A DNA stretch of 22,967 nucleotides from an uncultured Saprospiraceae bacterium (GTDB taxonomy: Bacteria; Bacteroidota; Bacteroidia; Chitinophagales; Saprospiraceae). The position numbers and the translations under genes were made by a program. Numbering within the stretch: the stretch's first letter is position 1; each line of letters opens with the position of its first letter. Positions 8,032 to 15,212 of the stretch are shown here, piece after piece. The DNA lies in NCBI GenBank assembly GCA_937930625.1, contig CALHBW010000313.1:1-22967 (forward strand), given 5' to 3'. The notes under the pieces are model-generated. The model was not told where the DNA came from, searched no databases, and saw nothing but the letters and a program-made list of their open reading frames with translations.

Positions 8032-8066
8032 AAAAAGCTACTTCTACATATAGGAGCAGCTTTTTT
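8032..8066 (+). terminator. Intrinsic terminator upstream of blaI
   Basis: AAAAAGCT (8032-8039) pairs with AGCTTTTT (from 8058), extended by CTTCT/AGGAG after one mismatch, and ends in six Ts. It would stop transcription arriving from the esterase gene or the mobile element before the blaI promoter. The stem is nearly symmetrical, so it may work both ways. Confidence 0.8.
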
Positions 8067-8094
8067 ATGTTAAAACTTGACTTTATAGAAAGTT

Positions 8095-8112
8095 TGACGT
8101 AATTTTACGTCA
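8095..8112. promoter_or_regulatory. Candidate BlaI operator
   Basis: TGACGTAA-TT-TTACGTCA is an 18-bp palindrome with perfect 8-bp arms, 124 bp before the blaI start. A further half-site TACGTCAT is at 8145-8152. A TTTG (8093-8096) overlaps its left end and TATAAAAT follows 21 bp later, a poor -7 match. BlaI-family repressors bind dyads and usually control their own operon; the assignment is inferred from position. Confidence 0.5.
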
Positions 8113-8158
8113 TAAAGTATAAAATTCGTCAAGTGCCGAATGAATACGTCATTATTGC

Positions 8159-8220
8159 ACGTAACACAGACATTCCTGTCTGTGCCTCGCGTAGTACAGA
8201 CAAGAATGTCTGTGTTACGT
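8159..8220. repeat. REP-like inverted hairpin pair upstream of blaI
   Basis: Arms 8159-8183 and 8196-8220 are inverted repeats of 25 bp with one mismatch. Each arm is also a hairpin: GTAA (8161-8164) then CACAGAC-ATTCCT-GTCTGTG, and in mirror ACAGAC-AAGAAT-GTCTGT then G and TTAC (8215-8218). It ends 15 bp before the blaI ATG, so it would lie in the mRNA leader. A related but decayed copy is at 12326-12386. Confidence 0.85.
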
Positions 8221-8235
8221 TTCATCGCATTGAAT

Positions 8236-8601
8236 ATGAAAAGACTGACAAAAGTAGAAGAACAAATCATGCAAATTATATGGCAATTAGAGCGTTGTCT
8301 GATGCGTGATATTATCGAAAAATTGGGCGACCCCGACACGCCGCGTACCACCATTACATCAGTAGTTCGCATCTTGGAAAATAAGGGTTTCGTAGATCAT
8401 AAAGCCTATGGACGAACTTATGAATATTTTCCGGTGATTACGAAGGAAGACTATTCGCGACAAACTTTACAAGGCTTGGTCGGCGATTATTTTGGCGGTT
8501 CGGTCAATCGCTTGGTTTCTTTTTTAATCAAGGAAAATGATGTGGATTTGAAGGATTTGAACGACATCATTCAAAAATTGGACGATGCTGAAAACACGTA
8601 G
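8236..8601 (+). CDS. blaI: BlaI/MecI-family winged-helix repressor
   Basis: 121 residues, the usual size for the family. It begins MKRLTKVEEQIMQIIWQLER, the first helix of the BlaI/MecI winged helix. It continues with RDIIEKLGDPDTPRTTITSV (recognition region) and the wing VRILENKGFVDHKAYGRTYE, followed by a helical dimerisation end. It should repress its own operon until the partner M56 protease (next gene) inactivates it. The frame is open further upstream to 8140, but that part translates the inverted repeat at 8159-8220, so the ATG at 8236 is chosen. The stop TAG (8599-8601) lies in the GTAG foot of the first REP-like unit. The inducing signal is unknown; in Bacteroidota these pairs are often not tied to beta-lactams. 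Confidence 0.9.
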   Translation: MKRLTKVEEQIMQIIWQLERCLMRDIIEKLGDPDTPRTTITSVVRILENKGFVDHKAYGRTYEYFPVITKEDYSRQTLQGLVGDYFGGSVNRLVSFLIKENDVDLKDLNDIIQKLDDAENT

Positions 8602-8707
8602 CGCGGCACTTCCAGTCCGCGCCCCCGTAGCACGGTGTTTCCAGCCCGTGCCTTGCGTTAGTTTGGCTCTACATACGTGAAACACGGGCTGGAAGCACCG
8701 TGCTACG
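8597..8707. repeat. Three REP-like GTAG hairpins between blaI and blaR1
   Basis: Two direct units (8597-8622, 8626-8651; 29-bp period) and one inverted unit (8683-8707). Unit 2 and the inverted unit differ at one base in 25. Each has a GTAG foot (8598-8601, 8627-8630; CTAC at 8703-8706) and a hairpin around TTCC: CGCGG/CCGCG in unit 1, CACGG/CCGTG in unit 2 and in the inverted unit. The stem bases change in pairs (G-C to A-T), so pairing is kept. G+C-rich compared with its surroundings. Confidence 0.85.
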
Positions 8708-8723
8708 TTCAAAATTATCTCGC

Positions 8724-10394
8724 ATGACACTGAATTATATACTCGAAACGACCGTTTGTTGGTTGTTCTTCTATTTGCTATATGCTCTCTGGTTGCGTAA
8801 GGAGACTTTCTTCACTGCCAATCGCACCTATCTTATCGGTACGCTGCTTTTGGGCTTGCTGATACCCGCTATTGATTTTATGCCAACCCCACAACCTGTT
8901 ATTATACAAGATGTTACGATATATCTAAATGAAATTACCATTACAACAGAAGCTAACTCCAAACCCGATGCAACATTCCAAATCAGCGAAATCCCAAGGC
9001 TGATATATTGGACAGGGCTGGCAGTGTGCTTACTTCGTTTCCTCCTTGGAATCGGGGGCATACTACGCCTTTTCATCGGTAGCGAAATTCTCCGAAAAAC
9101 AAATTATACACTCGTCCGTACTGTGCGTGAACACGCGCCGTTTTCCTTTCTGAATTTCTTTTTTGTCAGTAAAAAAATGAATTTCAGCGAAGCAGAATGG
9201 CAACAAGTCACGCAACACGAAGAGGCACACATACGTGGTGTACACACCTTGGATGTGCTATTGGTGGAGGCATTGGCGATAGTATTTTGGTTCAACCCCT
9301 TGATTTACCTATACAAACATGCTGTGCGAGATGTACATGAATATTTGGCAGATGCAGCCGTCGTCAAAACCGTCCCGACCGTGCACTACGGACGATTTTT
9401 GGTGAGTATTGCATTGCCCGGATTTCGTATGGCTAATAATTTCAATCATTCACAATTAAAAAAACGTATTATTATGATGACAAAATCGCAATCATCCAAA
9501 ATCGCTTTAGCGAAATATATTTTGTTTATTCCATTGGCTTTATTGATGTTTTTTGTGTTTTCTTGTAAAGATGATGTACAAAATCTAACAACAAAAAGCG
9601 TATCTGACAAGCATCAGGTAAGTTTGGTATATAATGAAAATTTAGAGTTTGTAAATGAATTTTCCAACCTTGGAAAAACCGAAGCTGAAATAGCCGCAAA
9701 TCCATTTTCTTTGGACGTATCAGAAGAAAGAATCACAGCATCTCTCGAAGCATTTGAGCAAGAAATGAAGAACGAGTATGCACAACTGACTACGCCCGAA
9801 GCAAAACAAGCCTTCAAGGACGAATTCATACAAGAATTGTCGCAACGTACAGGGATTAAAAATTTAATGGTTGCCTTTACCGATGATGTAGTAGAGGAAG
9901 AAACATCGAAAAACAATAATGCTGATCCCCCAAGACCTCCAATTCATTCTTTGAAAGTTCTTGGTGATGACGGCACACCGATAAAAGAGGTGCAAATAGA
10001 AATGAAGTCTCCCGAAATTCAACCCAACAAAAACACCTTATACACCACCGTAGATGAAATGCCCCGCTTCCCCGACTGCGAAAACATAGCCGGTACAAGC
10101 GAAGAAAGGCAAAAATGCGCCGAACAAAAGATGTTACAATACATCTATACCAATATCACTTATCCTGCCGAAGCCAGAGATGCAGGGATTGAAGGAATGG
10201 TGATTGTATCTTTCATAGTAGAAACAGACGGACGAATCACAAACGCAGAAATAATCCGTAGCCTAGGTTATGAAACAGATGAAGTGGTACTTGGCATCGT
10301 AGAAAGTATGCCAAATTGGACACCCGGTATGCACGAAGGCGAAGCCGTCAGAGTAAAATTTAACCTCCCGATACGCTTCAAATTAGAAGGGTAA
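8724..10394 (+). CDS. BlaR1/M56-family membrane metalloprotease with C-terminal TonB domain
   Basis: 556 residues. The N-terminal membrane part has segments at about 9-24, 37-54, 93-118 and 177-197. The M56 zinc site is HEEAH (165-169) with the third ligand in HEYLAD (205-210). A further membrane segment (264-280, KYILFIPLALLMFFVFS) leads to a periplasmic linker. A TonB C-terminal-type domain follows (about 446-556: DEMPRFPDCEN, YPAEARDAGIEGMVIVSFIV, LPIRFKLEG). It is likely the signal-responsive protease partner of the BlaI repressor just upstream. Here the sensor end is a TonB fold, not a penicillin-binding domain, so the signal is not a classical beta-lactam one. A GTG at 8700 lies in the repeat; the ATG at 8724 precedes the first membrane helix and is chosen. 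A 122-bp repeat-filled gap separates it from blaI. Confidence 0.88.
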   Translation: MTLNYILETTVCWLFFYLLYALWLRKETFFTANRTYLIGTLLLGLLIPAIDFMPTPQPVIIQDVTIYLNEITITTEANSKPDATFQISEIPRLIYWTGLAVCLLRFLLGIGGILRLFIGSEILRKTNYTLVRTVREHAPFSFLNFFFVSKKMNFSEAEWQQVTQHEEAHIRGVHTLDVLLVEALAIVFWFNPLIYLYKHAVRDVHEYLADAAVVKTVPTVHYGRFLVSIALPGFRMANNFNHSQLKKRIIMMTKSQSSKIALAKYILFIPLALLMFFVFSCKDDVQNLTTKSVSDKHQVSLVYNENLEFVNEFSNLGKTEAEIAANPFSLDVSEERITASLEAFEQEMKNEYAQLTTPEAKQAFKDEFIQELSQRTGIKNLMVAFTDDVVEEETSKNNNADPPRPPIHSLKVLGDDGTPIKEVQIEMKSPEIQPNKNTLYTTVDEMPRFPDCENIAGTSEERQKCAEQKMLQYIYTNITYPAEARDAGIEGMVIVSFIVETDGRITNAEIIRSLGYETDEVVLGIVESMPNWTPGMHEGEAVRVKFNLPIRFKLEG

Positions 10395-10407
10395 TATGGC
10401 ACACATT

Positions 10408-10453
10408 CGTAAAAAACGTAGGGGCAGGGCATGCCCTGCCCCTACATTTTACG
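10408..10453. repeat. G+C-rich perfect palindrome, probable two-way terminator
   Basis: The 28-bp perfect palindrome 10418-10445 begins GTAGGGGCAGGGC and ends in the mirror CTAC. Outer arms CGTAAAA (10408-10414) and TTTTACG (10447-10453) add pairing and give T-runs in both directions. It lies 23 bp after the blaR1-like stop codon and 20 bp before the stop of the convergent gene at 10466. GTAG/CTAC feet link it in plan to the other REP-like units. Confidence 0.8.
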
Positions 10454-10465
10454 AGTATGATAGTA

Positions 10466-10924
10466 CTATTTTTCTTGGCAAAAATCAATCGCCTGCTCTA
10501 TCATTTCCTGTACCTTTTCCCGCATATCAGGCATCACCATTAAATTATAATACACACCATCCACGATTTTTTCTGCCCGTCCATTTTCGTAACGTGTAGC
10601 CTTGATATAATCTGCATTATCCTCCTTCGGATATAGGGCAATGCTATTAGAAAAACGCTCTTCTACCTTCACCGTCTCCATATTTGCAAGGTCAATTTTT
10701 ACGCTTAATGTCAATTCATTATCAAAAAAATATTGGTCGGTCACAGCACAACCTTCGTAGCTCACTTCCCATGTTTGACGCGGATTGAGTACGCCCGAAT
10801 AGTCATTCGATATTTGAGTAATTTCGTTCATTAATTGCTCATAATCATTGCTTTGTGCAAATGTGAATTGAGCCATTATTATAAAAAATAAAAACGAAAA
10901 CAAGATTTTTCTATTGAAATTCAT
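10466..10924 (-). CDS. Small secreted protein, unknown function
   Basis: 152 residues with a clear signal peptide (residues 1-23, FTFA-QS). The mature part, about 129 residues, is rich in charged residues: a helical start (NDYEQLMNEITQISNDYSG), two cysteines (59 and 149), and a beta-like middle (LTLSVKIDLANMETVKVEER). I do not recognise a domain. It is probably periplasmic or secreted. Start ATG at 10924; the upstream DNA is repeat-rich. It converges on the blaR1-like gene with a palindromic terminator between them. The gene is real by signal peptide and composition; function unknown. Confidence 0.7.
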   Translation of the reverse strand: MNFNRKILFSFLFFIIMAQFTFAQSNDYEQLMNEITQISNDYSGVLNPRQTWEVSYEGCAVTDQYFFDNELTLSVKIDLANMETVKVEERFSNSIALYPKEDNADYIKATRYENGRAEKIVDGVYYNLMVMPDMREKVQEMIEQAIDFCQEK

Positions 10925-10963
10925 GTGAATTTAGAAGCAAATGAAATGCCGATTTTTGTGATT

Positions 10964-11014
10964 AGTTTATTGGTTTATTAAGTTTATTGAGTTTATTGGT
11001 TTATTAAGTTTATT
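10964..11014. repeat. Short iteron array (six 8/9-nt AGTTTATT-type units)
   Basis: Units are AGTTTATT, GGTTTATT, AAGTTTATT, GAGTTTATT, GGTTTATT, AAGTTTATT. Read on the other strand they become AATAAACT or AATAAACC, the same design as the long array at 11166-11528 (AATCAACT with optional extra C). The two arrays are in opposite orientation about 150 bp apart. Confidence 0.8.
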
Positions 11015-11045
11015 ACATGGATTGGGACTATTCAATATTTTGTGT

Positions 11046-11072
11046 CACGCAGAGAACGCGGAGTTCGCAGAG
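11046..11072. repeat. Three 9-bp CGCAGAG-type units
   Basis: CACGCAGAG, AACGCGGAG, TTCGCAGAG in tandem. Repeats of this CGCAGAG type are common in intergenic DNA of Bacteroidota, from memory. No function is known to me. The rest of 11015-11165 holds only a small hairpin (GATTTCGC-AAA-GCGAAATC) directly before the long array. Confidence 0.6.
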
Positions 11073-11165
11073 ATTTGATTATCAGTCTTTTGTAAATATA
11101 GCATCCTTAATTTAATCGAATAAGACACAGTTGGGTGAACACTCCCCATGGATTTCGCAAAGCGA

Positions 11166-11528
11166 AATCAACTAATCAACTAATCAACTAATGAACTAAT
11201 GAACTAATCAACTAATCAACTAATCAACTAATCAACTAATCAACTCAATCAACTAATCAACTCAATCAACTAATCAACTAATCAACTCAATCAACTCAAT
11301 CAACTCAATCAACTAATGAACTAATGAACTAATGAACTAATCAACTAATGAACTAATCAACTAATCAACTCAATCAACTCAATCAACTCAATCAACTCAA
11401 TCAACTAATCAACTCAATCAACTAATCAACTAATCAACTAATCAACTAATCAACTAATCAACTAATCAACTAATGAACTAATCAACTAATCAACTAATCA
11501 ACTAATCAACTAATCAACTCAATCAACT
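11166..11528. repeat. 44-unit tandem array of AATCAACT (8/9 nt)
   Basis: Counting by eye gives 44 consecutive units: 37 AATCAACT and 7 AATGAACT, with an extra C after 11 of them (9-nt form). It is followed by one diverged unit AATAAACC (11529-11536) inside birA. Variants are clustered: three AATGAACT in a row near 11317-11340, and runs of 9-nt units. The mixed 8/9-nt period puts stop codons in every frame on both strands. The birA stop codon (11527-11529) spans the array edge. Confidence 0.95.
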
Positions 11529-12300
11529 AATAAACCACCCTAATTTCCTTAAACCCAAATCGCTCCTCCACACCACGCCCGCCTTGTACACACAACTGAC
11601 CTTCAGGCGATACGCCCGTGATAATTCCCACAAATTGTTCGCCATTAGCGCGTTCATATTTAGCTGGAGTTTGGAAATTATACAATGTCTGATAGTAGTC
11701 ATTTTTTAGCTCATCAATTTTACCTGCTTTCAGTTGCAAATAACGTACTTCGAGACTTGTACAAAGGTCTTGAATGAGCGTGTCGCGATTGTATTCACGT
11801 TCAGTGGAGAGTAGGAGAGAGGTGGGATTTGGTAATTCGGGGGGAAATTTCAATTGATTGATATTCAGTCCAATACCAACGACCGATGAAGCAATTTTTT
11901 TATTAGAAATAGCATTTTGAATCAAAATACCACCTAATTTTTTATGACCTATATAAATATCATTGGGCCACTTTACATGCAGGTCAACATAGGGCGCATT
12001 TTTACGTATAAGATCATGCACTGCCAATGCAATGGCAATATTTAGATTAAATTGCTGTGAAATATTCAAGAAAACAGGGCGAAAAATTACGCTCAAAGTG
12101 ATAGCTTTGCCCCCCTCACTATCCCAACGACTGCCATATTGTCCCCTACCTGCGGTTTGGTGGAGTGCCGATATGACAGTTCCCTCGCTTGGTTTGCTTT
12201 TTGCTAACAAATCAAGTGCATATTCGTTGGTTGAGGGCAAAGTATCAAAGTTTAGAAAAACTTTTCCCACAAAAAGCGTGTTGTTTACAAACAAAGACAA
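11527..12300 (-). CDS. birA: Biotin--[acetyl-CoA-carboxylase] ligase, monofunctional
   Basis: 257 residues. The enzyme activates biotin with ATP and attaches it to the biotin carboxyl carrier protein of acetyl-CoA carboxylase. Visible motifs are the start of the catalytic domain FLNFDTLPSTNEYAL, the biotinyl-AMP loop GRGQYGSRW, KWPND and KLGGILIQ, VGIGLNIN, and a short C-terminal SH3-like domain (GIITGVSPEGQLCV). There is no N-terminal DNA-binding domain, so it is not a repressor. The frame has no ATG at its head: an in-frame TAA lies three codons upstream and the likely start is the TTG at 12300 (GTG at residue 11 is an alternative). Divergent from rsfS. The C-terminal codons VVY-stop merge into the tandem array. 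Confidence 0.93.
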   Translation of the reverse strand: MSLFVNNTLFVGKVFLNFDTLPSTNEYALDLLAKSKPSEGTVISALHQTAGRGQYGSRWDSEGGKAITLSVIFRPVFLNISQQFNLNIAIALAVHDLIRKNAPYVDLHVKWPNDIYIGHKKLGGILIQNAISNKKIASSVVGIGLNINQLKFPPELPNPTSLLLSTEREYNRDTLIQDLCTSLEVRYLQLKAGKIDELKNDYYQTLYNFQTPAKYERANGEQFVGIITGVSPEGQLCVQGGRGVEERFGFKEIRVVY

Positions 12301-12325
12301 TTTTATTTCTTAATTTTATAGTTTG

Positions 12326-12386
12326 CGTAACGCAGACATTCCTGTCTGTACTATTTCACCTGACAAACAAAAATATCTGTGTTACG
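12326..12386. repeat. REP-like inverted pair between birA and rsfS
   Basis: The left half, GTAACGCAGACATTCCTGTC (12327-12346), is nearly identical to the left half of the element at 8159-8220. The right half (12363-12386, ending CTGTGTTACG) is decayed. The halves still match at 19 of 24 positions, and all five differences are transitions. It lies about 100 bp upstream of the rsfS start. Confidence 0.8.
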
Positions 12387-12485
12387 TGTCGTGCAACGTT
12401 CCTAAGAAAAAATACAACCACAAAAATACGACAACACGTTAACACGACAACATAATAACACAATTTCATAAATAAAAATTAAAAT

Positions 12486-12872
12486 TTGAATTACGTCAAA
12501 GACACCATTACACAATTGGTCGGTACGAAAGAATTACTGGAAAACATCATTGATTGTATTCAGGAGAAAAAAGGACAAGACTTGGTACAGCTTGATTTGA
12601 CAAAACTGGTGGAAGCACCTACCGACAACTTTATTATATGTCATGGAGATTCTACGATACAAGTCAAAGCCATTGCGGAAAATATTCTCACTGAAGTAAA
12701 AAAACGTATCGGGGTATTGCCCAATCATGTTGAAGGACAGCAAAATGCGACTTGGATTCTCATTGATTATTTTGATGTAGTGGTACATATTTTTAATGCT
12801 GAAGCCCGCGAATTTTATCAACTCGAAGCATTGTGGAGCGATGCAGAAGTGAGCAGACACGAAGAAATGTAA
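12486..12872 (+). CDS. rsfS: Ribosomal silencing factor RsfS (Iojap/YbeB)
   Basis: 128 residues. The protein binds ribosomal protein L14 and blocks joining of the subunits when nutrients are short. Typical motifs are DLTKLVEAPTDNFIICHGDS, VKAIAENILTEV, HVEGQQNATWILIDYFDVVV and HIFNAEAREFYQLEALWSDA, covering the whole family domain. An in-frame TAA is two codons upstream and no ATG is available, so translation must start at the TTG at 12486. It lies directly upstream of ftsH, an arrangement common in Bacteroidota. Its stop TAA is part of the first unit of a short tandem repeat. Confidence 0.93.
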   Translation: MNYVKDTITQLVGTKELLENIIDCIQEKKGQDLVQLDLTKLVEAPTDNFIICHGDSTIQVKAIAENILTEVKKRIGVLPNHVEGQQNATWILIDYFDVVVHIFNAEAREFYQLEALWSDAEVSRHEEM

Positions 12873-13031
12873 AATTCAAAATGTAAAATAATAAATGTAA
12901 AATAATAAATGTAAAAGTGCGGATAATATGCGAGTGTTATATTTGTTTAGAGTCCAATTAAATAGAAAAACAGTCTCGCTTCACGTCCTACAACTTTTAC
13001 ATTTTAAATTTATTATTTTACATTTTACATT
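12870..13031. repeat. Tandem AAATGTAAAATAAT units with inverted partner, between rsfS and ftsH
   Basis: From the rsfS stop codon, 14-nt units AAATGTAAAATAAT repeat to about 12916. A complementary stretch at 12995-13031 (ATTTATTATTTTACATTTTA) could pair with them over about 24-35 nt, closing a large hairpin around the loop 12917-12994. If transcribed with rsfS it may uncouple ftsH from rsfS, or act as a terminator. Confidence 0.65.
12938..12945 (+). promoter_or_regulatory. Candidate ftsH promoter -7 element
   Basis: TATATTTG matches the Bacteroidota -7 consensus TAnnTTTG exactly and lies in the loop between the inverted arms, about 187 bp before the ftsH ATG. No TTTG is found at the proper -33 distance, so this is tentative. 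Confidence 0.3.
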
Positions 13032-13131
13032 AAAAAATATAGTGAATAAGTGTGTGAAACACTATGCAAATGAGGTCAACCTTATTCTTAACTTATACAC
13101 GAATCACGAATAAACGAATTTAACAAATATA

Positions 13132-15105
13132 ATGAGTAACGATTTAAATAATCTGGATAATAACAATAATGATAATGCACCTAAAGGTCCAAAGATAAAT
13201 TATTATTGGATCTATGGGGCAATCATCATTTTTATCTTGGTATCGAGCCTGATGACGGGTATCAATCGTACAGAAACGATTGATTGGGACGAATTTGAGG
13301 AAAAGGCAATTGCCGGACAGGTAGATAAGGTCATCGTACAGAATGACAAACTGGTCTTGGTCTATCTTGATAGCATGACGATTGCTGATAGTGAGGAAAG
13401 CCCACTGAGAAAAGCCATTGCGCGTCCGCCGGATTACCGCTTTGAAGTGGGCGATATTGGGCGTTTTGAAGAAAAATTGGAAACCCTCAAGGATGAACTC
13501 GCTGTAATGGATGCTGAAGAAGAGATAGCAGGTAATCCACGCGTATTTTCCGGTCCCAATTTTGAGACTAAAGTCAACTGGTATGGGCAGATTTTTAGTT
13601 GGGTATTGCCCTTGCTGTTCATCATTTTGATTTGGATATTTATTATGCGTCGTGTAGGTGGCGGTGCAGGTGGTCCGGGCGGACAGATATTCAATATCGG
13701 CAAATCCAAAGCCACATTATTTGACAATAATACAAAGGTCAATGTCACTTTCAAAGATGTAGCCGGACTTGACGAAGCGAAAGAAGAAGTCATGGAAGTC
13801 GTTGATTTTCTTCAAAATCCGAAAAAATACACCGCGCTCGGAGGTAAAATACCAAAAGGCGTCTTACTCGTAGGTCCTCCGGGTACAGGTAAAACGCTTT
13901 TGGCGAAAGCCGTAGCAGGAGAAGCCGGCGTACCGTTTTTTAGTATTTCGGGTTCTGATTTTGTGGAAATGTTTGTAGGGGTAGGAGCGTCGCGTGTACG
14001 TGATTTGTTCAAGCAAGCACGAGAGAAAGCACCTTGTATCGTATTTATCGACGAGATTGATGCGATAGGACGAGCGCGTGGTCGCAACTCTATGCAAGGC
14101 AATGACGAACGAGAAAACACATTGAATCAGTTATTGGTAGAAATGGACGGATTCAGCACGGATAAAGGCGTCATCCTCATGGCAGCCACCAACCGTCCTG
14201 ATGTATTGGATACTGCCTTGTTGCGCCCCGGACGTTTTGACCGCCAAATTGGTATCGACAGACCCGACCTCAAAGGTCGTACAGAAATATTCAGAGTTCA
14301 CCTCAAACCTATCAAAGCAGGACCGGACATCATTCCCGAAGTCCTCGCCGAGCAAACGCCCGGATTTGCAGGAGCAGACATCGCTAATGTGTGCAACGAA
14401 TCGGCATTGGTCGCTGCACGTCGCGGTAAGAAAGAGGTCGAAATGGAAGATTTCCAATACGCGCTCGACCGTGTAATTGGTGGTTTGGAGAAGAAAAATA
14501 AACTCATTTCGCCGGAAGAAAAAGAAATTATCGCCTATCACGAAGCAGGTCATGCCATCGCGGGTTGGTATCTCGAACACGCGCATCCACTCGTAAAAGT
14601 GACGATAGTACCGCGTGGTTTGGCTGCATTGGGTTATGCTCAATATTTGCCAAAAGAACAATACCTCTACCGCACCGAGCAACTCCTCGACCAGATGTGT
14701 ATGACGCTTGGCGGACGTGCAGCCGAAGAGATTATTTTTGGAAAAATCACTACAGGCGCGCAAAATGATTTGCAGAAAGTCACGCAGACGGCATACTCAA
14801 TGGTGTCGATTTATGGTATGAATGATAAGGTCGGTCAACTCTCTTTCTATGACCCACAGGGGGGCAATCAATTCGTGAAGCCTTACTCGGATGAGACAGC
14901 AACTTTGATTGATACCGAAGTGCGTTCGCTTGTAGAAAAAGCCTACATACGCACCGTCGAATTACTCAAAGATAAACGCGACCAACTCGAAGTTATCGCC
15001 AAACAACTCCTTGAAAAAGAGGTACTTCTGAAATCGGATGTAGAACGACTTATCGGTGCGCGTCCTTACTCGGAATTGCCGGAGCCTTCGGCGAATGGGT
15101 TATAA
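13132..15105 (+). CDS. ftsH: ATP-dependent zinc metalloprotease FtsH
   Basis: 657 residues, a usual length. This is a hexameric inner-membrane AAA+ protease that degrades misfolded membrane proteins and some regulators. Order: an Asn/Asp-rich start, membrane segment about 24-43, a periplasmic domain, second membrane segment about 154-172, then a Gly-rich linker (GGGAGGPGG). Next come the AAA+ Walker A GPPGTGKT (248-255), Walker B VFIDEID (304-310) and the second region of homology ATNRPDVLDTALLRPGRFD (352-370). The zinc site is HEAGH (470-474) with Asp546 (GAQND) as probable third ligand. All key residues are present. ATG at 13132. It follows rsfS after 259 bp of repeat-rich DNA and is closed by a strong terminator. 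Confidence 0.98.
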   Translation: MSNDLNNLDNNNNDNAPKGPKINYYWIYGAIIIFILVSSLMTGINRTETIDWDEFEEKAIAGQVDKVIVQNDKLVLVYLDSMTIADSEESPLRKAIARPPDYRFEVGDIGRFEEKLETLKDELAVMDAEEEIAGNPRVFSGPNFETKVNWYGQIFSWVLPLLFIILIWIFIMRRVGGGAGGPGGQIFNIGKSKATLFDNNTKVNVTFKDVAGLDEAKEEVMEVVDFLQNPKKYTALGGKIPKGVLLVGPPGTGKTLLAKAVAGEAGVPFFSISGSDFVEMFVGVGASRVRDLFKQAREKAPCIVFIDEIDAIGRARGRNSMQGNDERENTLNQLLVEMDGFSTDKGVILMAATNRPDVLDTALLRPGRFDRQIGIDRPDLKGRTEIFRVHLKPIKAGPDIIPEVLAEQTPGFAGADIANVCNESALVAARRGKKEVEMEDFQYALDRVIGGLEKKNKLISPEEKEIIAYHEAGHAIAGWYLEHAHPLVKVTIVPRGLAALGYAQYLPKEQYLYRTEQLLDQMCMTLGGRAAEEIIFGKITTGAQNDLQKVTQTAYSMVSIYGMNDKVGQLSFYDPQGGNQFVKPYSDETATLIDTEVRSLVEKAYIRTVELLKDKRDQLEVIAKQLLEKEVLLKSDVERLIGARPYSELPEPSANGL

Positions 15106-15146
15106 AATGAGTAAATGAGTAAATATTTCTCATTGAAAAATAAATG

Positions 15147-15184
15147 CGCCTTATAGCAGTTTTTGTTATAAGGCGTTTTTTTTT
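15147..15184 (+). terminator. Intrinsic terminator of ftsH
   Basis: CGCCTTATA (15147-15155) pairs with TATAAGGCG (15167-15175), followed by nine Ts. It lies 41 bp after the ftsH stop. Between stop and hairpin, the 8-nt word TAAATGAG repeats, starting from the stop codon itself. Confidence 0.9.
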
Positions 15185-15212
15185 ATTTTTTGGAGAATTA
15201 AGATGGGGACTA

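Noticed and set aside
8140..8235. Longer N-terminus for the BlaI protein
   Set aside because: The extra residues translate the inverted repeat at 8159-8220; the family begins at the MKRLTKVEEQIM segment encoded from 8236.
10396..10599. Forward open frame after the blaR1-like gene
   Set aside because: It crosses the palindromic terminator and then runs opposite the secreted-protein gene.
11166..11528. CRISPR array
   Set aside because: Units are 8-9 nt with no spacers and there are no cas genes; it is a simple tandem repeat.
14131..14763. Reverse-strand open frame of 210 codons inside ftsH
   Set aside because: Shadow of a fully conserved gene with all catalytic motifs intact.
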